Shown: positions 46,466 through 53,133 of the stretch, in pieces
Numbering within the stretch: the first letter of the stretch is position 1
How the letters are laid out: every line of letters begins with the position of its first letter
Source of the DNA: Spirosoma sordidisoli
GTDB taxonomy: Bacteria > Bacteroidota > Bacteroidia > Cytophagales > Spirosomataceae
Assembly (NCBI RefSeq): GCF_004138325.1
Contig: NZ_SBLB01000016.1
Coordinates: 1 to 54,027, forward strand
DNA length: 54,027 bases
Reading direction: 5' to 3'
Program-made: the position numbers and the translations under genes
The notes under the pieces: generated by a model
The model's database searches: none
The model's input: the letters and a program-made list of their open reading frames with translations, nothing else
Told to the model about the DNA's origin: nothing

Positions 46466-47120
46466 CTTCTGGGTACTCCTCGTCGTCATCGTCGTTAAAG
46501 CGATCGGCGTAGTTGCCGCTCGGGTCGTTTGCGAAATCGTCGTCGTGGCCCGCACCCAGGGCCGGTTTTTCCTCGCCTTCCTCCTCGTCGCCTACCATCC
46601 GGTAGTCGGGTATCTGGCCAAACTTGCCTGCCCCATCGGCGGGCTCTGGCATATCGGACTGGCCCAGGTTGTTCTTGCCCAGGAAAATGAGCATGGCCGC
46701 ATTGGGCGGGTGGTGGAGGACCGTCGTTTTGCGCTTTACCTCCGTCTTTTTGCCGGTTTTGGCGTCAACCTGGAACTCAACCTCCGTTTTCTCGTCGGAG
46801 TAGCCCATGGCTACTTTTAGCTGAGTGACCCGCAGGAGGTGGCGGCTGGCGGCCTTACACTGGCGGCTCCAGGTGTCGAAGCTGATGCCCTTGGTTCGTT
46901 CGACCCAGCGGTAGAGAGTGCCCCGGTCGCAGCCGTAGGCCTCGGCAATGTCTACCCCGCTCGATCCGCCCCGGAGCATGTTCTCGATCAGCTTTTCGTC
47001 GAACGCGACCTGGGGGCGGCCCATCCGCCGGGCGGGTTCGGGCGGGGGTTGAATGACTTCCGGCTCGGGAACCTGCTCCAGGTCCGCTTCGAGCACTTTG
47101 TTCTTGATTTTCTTAGCCAT
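46458..47120 (-). CDS. terS: Terminase small subunit
   Basis: The product is 220 residues. A Pro/Glu-rich N-terminus is followed by a helix-turn-helix (SSGVDIAEAYGCDRGTLYRW, about 53-72) and an oligomerisation helix region. The tail is strongly acidic (DDDDEEYPEDE). The HTH plus position immediately upstream of a methyltransferase and the large subunit fit a TerS that recognises the packaging site. The leader GGATAAAAGCGG precedes its ATG. Confidence 0.8.
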   Translation of the reverse strand: MAKKIKNKVLEADLEQVPEPEVIQPPPEPARRMGRPQVAFDEKLIENMLRGGSSGVDIAEAYGCDRGTLYRWVERTKGISFDTWSRQCKAASRHLLRVTQLKVAMGYSDEKTEVEFQVDAKTGKKTEVKRKTTVLHHPPNAAMLIFLGKNNLGQSDMPEPADGAGKFGQIPDYRMVGDEEEGEEKPALGAGHDDDFANDPSGNYADRFNDDDDEEYPEDE

Positions 47121-47141
47121 GGATAAAAGCGGAAAGCACGG

Positions 47142-47741
47142 TTACTCGATTGCGAAAACGTAGCCCTCCTCGCTCAGCAGCCAGTTTATGAGCTGTTCGC
47201 GGTGGAGCTCGTGGCGGCAGGTGACGACAACCTTTACTTGTTCGACCTCCTCGGCTGGCTCTTCGGCCGGCAGGGCTTCGGGAATCTGGTCGAGGAAGCT
47301 GCCGAAGGTGGTTAGGTCCGTGACGAAATCGTGAAACTCCGGTGGCATCTGCGCTACGAACTCGTCGAAACCGTCCTTGGTGACCTCCCCGTACTGGGAG
47401 CTGATGGCCAGGATTCGCGCCTTGGCATCGAAGGCGTCGAGGGCCGCGATCGGCACGTAAGGCAGATCAACCCCTTCGGGGTATTCGTGCCTGACAAAGC
47501 GCAGGCGCTGGTTGCCATCCAACGTATAAGCCTGGCCGTCCGCTGGATCAAACCACACGAAGAGGGGGACCATGAACCCAAATTGCTTGATCGACTTGCG
47601 CAGGCGTTTGTAGTTGGGCAGACTCAAATCTTTGAGGTCGCCCTGTAAGTCCTGGAGATCGTTCGAGTTGATCCGGGGGAGCATATTCAGTTCTTCGGGA
47701 ATGAACAGCGTAAAGGGCCGGAATTTGGGTTTGTGCTGCAT
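47142..47741 (-). CDS. ParB/Srx-fold protein at the head of the late operon
   Basis: The product is 199 residues. IPAEELN...LKDLSLPNYKRLRKSIKQFGFMVPLFVW (in parts) and YTLDGNQRLRFV (about residues 70-81) match the ParB N-terminal (ParB/Srx) fold, where a D/G-x-x-R motif binds CTP or nucleotide. The C-terminal 45 residues are acidic and then basic. Such proteins often precede small terminases in Bacteroidota phages. The role is unknown: a packaging, nuclease or partition accessory is possible. It is not linked to the parA cassette at 16.4 kb. Confidence 0.75.
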   Translation of the reverse strand: MQHKPKFRPFTLFIPEELNMLPRINSNDLQDLQGDLKDLSLPNYKRLRKSIKQFGFMVPLFVWFDPADGQAYTLDGNQRLRFVRHEYPEGVDLPYVPIAALDAFDAKARILAISSQYGEVTKDGFDEFVAQMPPEFHDFVTDLTTFGSFLDQIPEALPAEEPAEEVEQVKVVVTCRHELHREQLINWLLSEEGYVFAIE

Positions 47742-47746
47742 ACGTC

Positions 47747-47784
47747 AAATGTTAATAACATTTACGCAATGATAGCAACAAATA
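47747..47784 (-). promoter_or_regulatory. Late promoter-operator
   Basis: AAATGTTAATAACATTT (47747-47763) is a perfect 17-bp palindrome with the TGTTAWTAACA core, located 5 bases upstream of the first late gene. AATGATAGCAACAAATA (47768-47784) follows and is shared with the tape-measure leader. Together they look like a promoter under an operator. Confidence 0.7.
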
Positions 47785-48800
47785 GCCAAACATGACACGA
47801 TAACCTATAGGACCAAACCGCAGGGGAGCAACGCGTTAGAGGGAATAGCAACGAAGCGATGAGGAGACACGAGGGTAGTATCGAGGGAGATACGGGGGAA
47901 TACTCTACCCGTTGAGGGGAGTACTAAAACAGCCTTTTTATGGATTTATCCCAAATGGGAAATGATACCCCAGAAAACCCTTTTTGTGGATTTTACGCAC
48001 AGGGTAAAGGGAGCGGGCACAGACAGTCTGCGAAAGGGGTGTATAGGGGGGTCTTGGTACGCGTAGCAAACTGATCTGGGCATGAGCGGAGCGGGCGGAG
48101 GTCGGCAGACGGGATGAGCACAGAGGGCATAGTATGTGTATGTAGTGGGGTATAGAGTGAGGTATATATATACCGAAGGTATATGGGAGGGTATAGTATG
48201 ACAGTATGCACATATATAGTATAGTATATGTATAGAGTACTAGTGTAGTGGGGTATAGTATGTAGTGGGGAGACAGTAGTAGCATGTAGTATGTGGGGGT
48301 AGGGTGGTCTGGGGTGGGGGTGGTAGGGTGGTCTGGGGAGACAGCAATAGCCTTTTATAGATTGTCTGCGGAGTGGGATAAGTAGTAATAGTAGGTACGG
48401 TAGGGGTATGACATAGCACTAGGTAGGGCAATACAGCTATAAGCGTATAGGGTAGCGTATGGTAGACAATGTAGGTAGGTAGATAGTAAGCATTGATACT
48501 ATCCAAATAAACGATTGTGGGGCAGATATGAGCCTTGTACGCTCCTACTCTATTGGTAAGCGGCTATGCCTATGTATAGCGCCATACTGCAACACTACCC
48601 TATCTACCTATTCAGCTACCTATAGACAGCACATGCTAGGTAAGTGGATACAGTCAGCAATCAGGACAAGTAGGTAGATCGGATGCAACCGGGGTACATT
48701 AGGCCATAATTAGGACCGTGCCAAACTAGATACGGCAGTATAAAGTGGGGAATATATTCTACAACTTTTCCACAATAGTGTGGAACGAGTGTAGAATTAC
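47785..48800. other. Non-coding, C-depleted G/A/T-rich region
   Basis: No credible gene lies here. The rightward strand is full of TAG codons, while open frames on the other strand have only Leu/Tyr/Pro/Thr low-complexity sequence. From about 48120 to 48350 the rightward strand has very few C and repeats GTATAG and TATAGTAT many times. Two copies of GTAGGGTGGTCTGGGG (48299, 48323) with six G-tracts could form a G-quadruplex (48294-48338). A DnaA-box-like TTTTCCACA lies at 48766. The region could be a replication, recombination or packaging site. Confidence 0.6.
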
Positions 48801-48814
48801 ATACACAGTATAAT

Positions 48815-48965
48815 AATAACATGTTAGCAACATTAACAACAATGTTAATAACATTTGTACTTATTTGATAGCAACATTGTTCGTAATAGTACTTAACAAA
48901 GAATTTTAAATGTTCGTGTATGTTATTAACATTTCCGTTAATGTTGGTCTTAATGTTGCTATATA
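48815..48965. promoter_or_regulatory. Dense operator cluster (master control region)
   Basis: Within 150 bp of very A/T-rich DNA lie AATGTTAATAACATT (48841-48855), GATAGCAACA (48867-48876), an operator dyad ATTGTTCGTAATAG plus TACTTAACAAA (48876-48900), TGTTCGTGTATG, the palindrome TGTTATTAACA (48921-48931), and further AACATTAAC/GTTAATGTT half-sites. All motif types used elsewhere in the genome meet here. It lies between the leftward late and rightward early operons and probably controls both or at least the rightward early promoter. Confidence 0.75.
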
Positions 48966-48999
48966 GAATGTATAACACGAACAAACGAATTACACGAAT

Positions 49000-49300
49000 A
49001 CCGGCATATAATGAACGCGAACAAGGCGAGGCCTTCAGCGGGTGACATATGCCAAACCGGGTTGTAGGTGGCCCGACATCGGACAGACGGTAGAATGGTT
49101 CCGGACCGAAGACAAAACTAACCTTCTCCTTGTGTGCTGGCCCCGGTTTACTGGGGAGGTACACGTGCGGGAAACCGTAGGACGCTGATCAACGAAACCC
49201 TAAAAGGGGCGGCTCGTGACCGCTGATTGACGAGGCTCAAATAGACGCCTTACCAGTGCTGGACGGTAGACTACTAACCGGGGGGCACTCAAAACAAACA
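49000..49300 (+). other. Non-coding, possibly structured leader
   Basis: No open frame of natural composition is present on the rightward strand. It contains CGCTGATCAACGA (49183) and CGCTGATTGACGA (49221), a short hairpin CCCCGGTTTACTGGGG (49141) and, at 49252-49269, ACCAGT and ACGGTAG, which are complementary to the loop shared by the two hairpins just downstream. It is probably the 5' part of a structured RNA leader of the early operon. Confidence 0.45.
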
Positions 49301-49304
49301 AACT

Positions 49305-49424
49305 AACGAACCCGGCGAATCGGGACCGCTACCGTACTGGTTTGGTCAAGTCGATTTAATCGCCCCGGTTCGTTCCGCAACAGGTCCGGGCCGCTACCGT
49401 ACTGGTTTAGGTTGACCTGTTGCG
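49305..49424 (+). ncRNA. Twin hairpins with identical apical loop
   Basis: Hairpin A (49305-49374) pairs AACGAACC with GGTTCGTT and then GGCG/CGCC, AATCG/CGATT and GACC/GGTC. Hairpin B (49376-49424) pairs CGCAACAGGTC with GACCTGTTGCG perfectly, then CC/GG. Both end in the same loop, GCTACCGTACTGGTTT, flanked by CC and GG. The stems are unrelated in sequence while the loop is identical, so selection acts on the presented loop. This implies an RNA element or, less likely, a cruciform DNA site. It lies 70 bases upstream of the first early gene. Confidence 0.65.
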
Positions 49425-49492
49425 CCGTAGTAGGGTGTGCGCCCTACCCGATGAAGCCAAAAGGCCGAAACGGCAAACCAAATTGTAAAAAC

Positions 49493-49816
49493 ATGAATCA
49501 GTTACACATGATCACCGGGCGGCTAAACCGCTACGTATTGAGCGCGGCCGATAAGGCCGAGATACGCTCGATAATGGCCGATTTACGGGCCGAAGCCATC
49601 GCCCTAACCCTCCGGGGGGAAACCTTACCCCCTACTAATCCGGGTCTGGCCCGGTTAAAATCGCTGATTGTTGACGAGGGTTTACTCGATGAGTTGCAAA
49701 CGGCCGCTTGCGCCGTTCGGGTCGAAGCCATTACGGCCGTACAACGGGGCCAAATTTCGGCCACTGATCCGGCCGGAATTGCAGCCATGAATCGTTTTAA
49801 CCATTTGGGCAAATAA
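49493..49816 (+). CDS. First rightward early gene, hypothetical
   Basis: The product is 107 residues from the ATG at 49493, which follows the A/T-rich leader CCAAATTGTAAAAAC; upstream in-frame sequence belongs to the hairpin region and is not natural protein. It is helical (KAEIRSIMADLRAEAIALTL, ELQTAACAVRVEAITAVQRG) with two similar halves. No family is recognised. As the first gene of the early operon it may be regulatory. Confidence 0.6.
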   Translation: MNQLHMITGRLNRYVLSAADKAEIRSIMADLRAEAIALTLRGETLPPTNPGLARLKSLIVDEGLLDELQTAACAVRVEAITAVQRGQISATDPAGIAAMNRFNHLGK

Positions 49817-49836
49817 CCAAAAAACCATTTACCCAA

Positions 49837-49971
49837 ATGCTCGAAACAATCGCAGAACGCCTGGCCGCTTCCAAAGTGGCCGGGCGGGTTGTATGGGCCG
49901 CGATCGGCCTGTATTACCTCTACGTGGCTATCCAAATGGTAGCCTACTATTTCAATCAACCAACCTATTAG
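49837..49971 (+). CDS. Small single-span membrane peptide
   Basis: A 44-residue frame starts at the ATG at 49837, 20 bases after the previous stop, and ends 12 bases before the ATPase gene. Residues 18-38 (RVVWAAIGLYYLYVAIQMV) form one hydrophobic helix, with a charged N-terminus (ETIAERLAASK). Its fit in the spacing of the operon supports a real gene. Small early membrane peptides can modulate host membranes or exclude other phages, which is only a possibility here. Confidence 0.55.
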   Translation: MLETIAERLAASKVAGRVVWAAIGLYYLYVAIQMVAYYFNQPTY

Positions 49972-49983
49972 ATACTTACTACC

Positions 49984-51786
49984 ATGCAAAACAAAATCGA
50001 CTTCCTTTCTTCTCTGTCTATCGGTGATGCGTTCAAAATGAACGGAAAAACGGTCTATTTGGCCGATTTCCAGCGGGCCGGATCAAAATACATTTTGTTC
50101 GTGGCCAACACGCCACAGGCCGCCAAAAACCCGGACGGGTTGCATAATTTCGCGGATGTTACCAGCGAAACGTTCGAGCCGCTGACGGCCCCCAAATCGG
50201 CCCCGGCCCCGGTTAAACCGGCCGGTCCTGGTAAGGCCCCCAAACGGGTCGATTTTCCGGATACGGAGGAGGGCGAGGATGAATTTTCGGAGGCCTTCGG
50301 GGCTTGGTTGCTGGCCAAAAAGGCCGCTGATCAAGCCGCTGATCAAGCCGCCGACCCGGCCCCCGTTGAGCCAACTCCGGCCCCCGCTGAGCCGACCCCG
50401 GCCCCGCAACCTAAACCGTCTATTAAAGTACTTCTACCACCTACCCAAGTGGAAACCGAACCGGGGGAGGTGAACTTGACCGTGTGGCCCGATCCACAGG
50501 CCTACAATAGCGCGTTTGATTATGTCGCGGCCGTAAAAAAGGCCGATCCAGCGGCCCCAATCGGGGATTGTAAGACGTTTAAACAAATCTGTCTGGCCAT
50601 CGGCATTGCCGAGGCTAAACTAGCTAACGAGAACGCCCGCCGGGTACTGATCCGGCATTTGAACCGCTTCACTGATCCGGCCCCTAAACCGGCCGTACAA
50701 CTCAAACCAACCGTAAAACAGGGCGCGGCCGGTGCCCCCGCTCAACCGGCTCCGCAACCCAAACCGGCCCCCGCTCAACCGACCCCGCAACCGGCCCCGG
50801 CTGAGCCAGCGCAACCGACCCCGCAACCGGCCCCCGTTGGGGTTTCGGCCAATACGGCCGACGTGGCCGCTGATTTGGCCAGGGTATTGAGCCGGTTAAC
50901 TGGCACCGTTGACCCCGTTCAAGTCGCGGCCATGATAGCCGAGGCCGTAGCAACCCAAATGGCCGAGGTGGAAAAACGGCTAACAGCCGCCCAGGGCACC
51001 CCTACCGGCGGGCCGGTAAACCGGGTAGAAATTAAGATCAATGAACTACCGGCCGTGCAACTGGAGGGAGCCGTGCACCCGGCTTTTAAGAAAGTGTTAG
51101 GCCTGGCTGCGCAACGTATCCCGGCCTTTTTGGTCGGCCCGGCCGGTTCGGGCAAATCGACCTTATGCAAGCAAGTGAGTAAGGCCCTGGGCCTACCGTT
51201 TTACGCGCAGTCGGTTTGCGCCCAAACGCCCGAAAGTAAACTCCTGGGCTATATGTCGGCCACCGGGGGGTACGTTACAACCATTTTCCGGGAGGCCTAC
51301 CAGAACGGCGGGGTGTTTCTACTGGATGAAGTGGACGCTGGGAACCCCAACGTATTGGCCGTGCTCAACGCGGCCCTCTCGAACGGGTTCTGCTCATTTG
51401 CTGACGGGATGGTAGACCAACACCCGGACTTTATTTGTGTGGCCGCTGCCAATACCTACGGAACCGGGGCTAATGTGCAATACGTCGGCCGGAACCCCTT
51501 AGACGGGGCGTTTCTGGATCGGTTTTTCTACGTCAATATGCCGTATGATGAAGCCCTGGAGACGGCCATAACCGGGGCGTCAAAATGGACTGAATTTGTC
51601 CAACAAGTACGGGCCGAACTAACCGGGGAACGGGTTATTATCAGCCCCCGAGCGTCGATCTACGGGGCTAAATGTATCGCGGCCGGGATGGACCCCGCCG
51701 AGGTGTGCGAAGGCCTCCTGATCAAAGGAAATGACGCGGCCATAACAGCCCGGATACGGCAAACGTTCGCCCGCTATACCTGGTAA
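49984..51786 (+). CDS. CobS/MoxR-like AAA+ ATPase with Pro/Ala-rich linkers
   Basis: The product is 600 residues. A small N-terminal domain (1-70) is followed by Pro/Ala/Gln-rich linkers around a helical segment (about 170-225) and, from about 360, a AAA+ module: Walker A GPAGSGKST (385-393), Walker B VFLLDEVDA (443-451), sensor-1-like AAANT and an arginine-finger region LDRFF. The closest style is CobS/MoxR, in which the ATPase remodels partners together with a VWA-type or CobT-like protein. The two paralogous genes downstream (51837, 53130) are candidates for that partner. Confidence 0.8.
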   Translation: MQNKIDFLSSLSIGDAFKMNGKTVYLADFQRAGSKYILFVANTPQAAKNPDGLHNFADVTSETFEPLTAPKSAPAPVKPAGPGKAPKRVDFPDTEEGEDEFSEAFGAWLLAKKAADQAADQAADPAPVEPTPAPAEPTPAPQPKPSIKVLLPPTQVETEPGEVNLTVWPDPQAYNSAFDYVAAVKKADPAAPIGDCKTFKQICLAIGIAEAKLANENARRVLIRHLNRFTDPAPKPAVQLKPTVKQGAAGAPAQPAPQPKPAPAQPTPQPAPAEPAQPTPQPAPVGVSANTADVAADLARVLSRLTGTVDPVQVAAMIAEAVATQMAEVEKRLTAAQGTPTGGPVNRVEIKINELPAVQLEGAVHPAFKKVLGLAAQRIPAFLVGPAGSGKSTLCKQVSKALGLPFYAQSVCAQTPESKLLGYMSATGGYVTTIFREAYQNGGVFLLDEVDAGNPNVLAVLNAALSNGFCSFADGMVDQHPDFICVAAANTYGTGANVQYVGRNPLDGAFLDRFFYVNMPYDEALETAITGASKWTEFVQQVRAELTGERVIISPRASIYGAKCIAAGMDPAEVCEGLLIKGNDAAITARIRQTFARYTW

Positions 51787-51804
51787 TTACCCCCACCCTA
51801 AACC

Positions 51805-51828
51805 GGCCCGCTCGATCCGGAGCGGGCC
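51805..51828 (+). terminator. Hairpin between ATPase and first paralog
   Basis: GGCCCGCTC and GAGCGGGCC form a 9-bp perfect stem with loop GATCCG, followed by TTCCTACC and the ATG at 51837. It could be a weak terminator or an attenuator. Confidence 0.6.
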
Positions 51829-51836
51829 TTCCTACC

Positions 51837-52610
51837 ATGGCTAAACGAAAGAAAAAACTAGTTTCTAACCCCTATTTGCTGACCTGTAACGATTTAGGCA
51901 CCCACGATCTGGAGGCCGTAATACTACGGTCCGGGGCTGACCATGATGTTAAACGGGTAAAATTTGCCCAACTGGCCCGGCAGGGCGACCCGGACACACT
52001 AGCCCGGTTTTTGGCCTACCGTAACCACCTGCAACTAACCGCCCCCCCGCTGCCTGATCTGGGTTATAGCGTGGCCGGTTCGTTCGTGGACGTGGGCCGC
52101 TACGTGACCGGAGAACCCGAGTGCATGGCTGATTTTATCAACTACCAACCGGCCCAAATCGTGACCATCAACGCGACCCTGGGCTATCCGGAGGGCAGTT
52201 CTGAACAGACCGTATTTCACTATTTCGGCTTAATGCTCGATGCTATCGACCGGCTCGAACTATCCGGAACGCGTTGCGAGGTGAATTTGACCATCGACTT
52301 TTTCAGTCCGGCAGAACACTACCGGCAACGGCTCCAGATCCCATTCAAGCGGGCGGACCAGCCGCTAAACATGGCGCAATTTGCCGCCGTCATGCTAAAC
52401 GCCCACTTTTTTACGAATATCCTTTTGTACGCCTTTCCGTCGATGTGTCGTTGCGCCCCCGTCGATCGGGCGGCCGGGAGTGCCGATATTGCCCAGACCG
52501 ACCGGCTTTATTTTCCGTCGATTTGGTTTTATAAATCCTACGAACGGGAGTATTTCCGAAATACGACCGATTACCTACGGGCCATTAACCTCGGGCACCT
52601 ACTTCTATAG
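51837..52610 (+). CDS. Paralog 1 of the VDVGRYVTGEPECM family
   Basis: The product is 257 residues with a very basic N-terminus (AKRKKKLV). At about residues 79-98 it has VAGSFVDVGRYVTGEPECM, identical in the second paralog (53130). Downstream motifs IDRLELSG and DQPLNMAQFAAVML also recur. I know similar 'G-x-x-VDVxxFLxGEPECM' proteins in phages and plasmids as an uncharacterised family (possibly DUF7192). Their alpha/beta pattern is reminiscent of a VWA-like domain. With the AAA+ ATPase just upstream, a MoxR/VWA-type pair is a reasonable hypothesis. Confidence 0.7.
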   Translation: MAKRKKKLVSNPYLLTCNDLGTHDLEAVILRSGADHDVKRVKFAQLARQGDPDTLARFLAYRNHLQLTAPPLPDLGYSVAGSFVDVGRYVTGEPECMADFINYQPAQIVTINATLGYPEGSSEQTVFHYFGLMLDAIDRLELSGTRCEVNLTIDFFSPAEHYRQRLQIPFKRADQPLNMAQFAAVMLNAHFFTNILLYAFPSMCRCAPVDRAAGSADIAQTDRLYFPSIWFYKSYEREYFRNTTDYLRAINLGHLLL

Positions 52611-52650
52611 CCCCCGTTTTAGGCCCCAAACGTGACCGCTCAGCCCTCAA

Positions 52651-52688
52651 CGCCCGCCCGGCTATATGTGTACTCATCCGGGCGGGCG
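52651..52688 (+). terminator. GC-rich hairpin after paralog 1
   Basis: CGCCCGCCCGG (52651-52661) and CCGGGCGGGCG (52678-52688) form a perfect 11-bp stem with a 16-base loop. No T-run follows. It lies in the 178-base gap between paralog 1 and the next gene. Confidence 0.6.
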
Positions 52689-52742
52689 ATCGACTTGCAG
52701 CGGCCTTTATGACCAATCGCTCATTTATCCATTACCCACCTC

Positions 52743-52777
52743 CCCGTCAGCGGTTTTCTATCCGAACCGCTGACGGG
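52743..52777 (+). promoter_or_regulatory. 13-bp perfect hairpin directly upstream of a start codon
   Basis: CCCGTCAGCGGTT (52743-52755) and AACCGCTGACGGG (52765-52777) pair perfectly around a 9-base loop, followed by CACGTTTTACC and the ATG at 52789. It may be an attenuator, an RNase-protection or processing site, or a terminator for upstream read-through. Confidence 0.65.
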
Positions 52778-52788
52778 CACGTTTTACC

Positions 52789-53133
52789 ATGGCAACCCAG
52801 ACCCCCCCCGTTCGTCAGGCGTTCTGCCTGTTTGCCGAACGGCACGACCTCCCCCCCAACTCGGGGCCTATTTTCCTGTCTTACGACTGGGAACGCAAAA
52901 CTGGCCGGGTTAACCTGGTAACCTACTACCAGGCCTTAAACCTCCTTATCCACGGGGAGGACGTGTGGCTCTACGCCACGGGCTTAACGGCCGCGCTGAG
53001 CGAACTCATCGGCCGATTGGTTCCCGTCTGGCGACCGACCCGGCACGGGTCTTTGTTCGTGGCTCATTACGACCATCAGCGGCAGGAGTATTTCTACGTG
53101 CCGGTGCTACCGGCTAAACCCAAATCTGCATGA
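52789..53133 (+). CDS. Hypothetical protein between the paralogs
   Basis: The product is 114 residues. It appears as a compact alpha/beta fold (VTYYQALNLLIHGEDVWLYATG, HGSLFVAHYDHQRQEYFYVPV). It overlaps paralog 2 by ATGA at 53130. No family is recognised. Its place inside the ATPase-paralog cluster suggests a shared pathway. Confidence 0.65.
   Translation: MATQTPPVRQAFCLFAERHDLPPNSGPIFLSYDWERKTGRVNLVTYYQALNLLIHGEDVWLYATGLTAALSELIGRLVPVWRPTRHGSLFVAHYDHQRQEYFYVPVLPAKPKSA

Noticed and set aside
47938..49164. Three leftward open frames of 88-167 codons in the hub region
   Set aside because: They encode low-complexity Leu/Tyr/Pro/Thr sequence that only reflects the C-depleted opposite strand, lack natural composition, and overlap operators and repeats.
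52666..52773. A 35-codon frame between paralog 1 and the next gene
   Set aside because: It runs through both hairpins, has no hydrophobic or charged pattern and stops inside the second stem.
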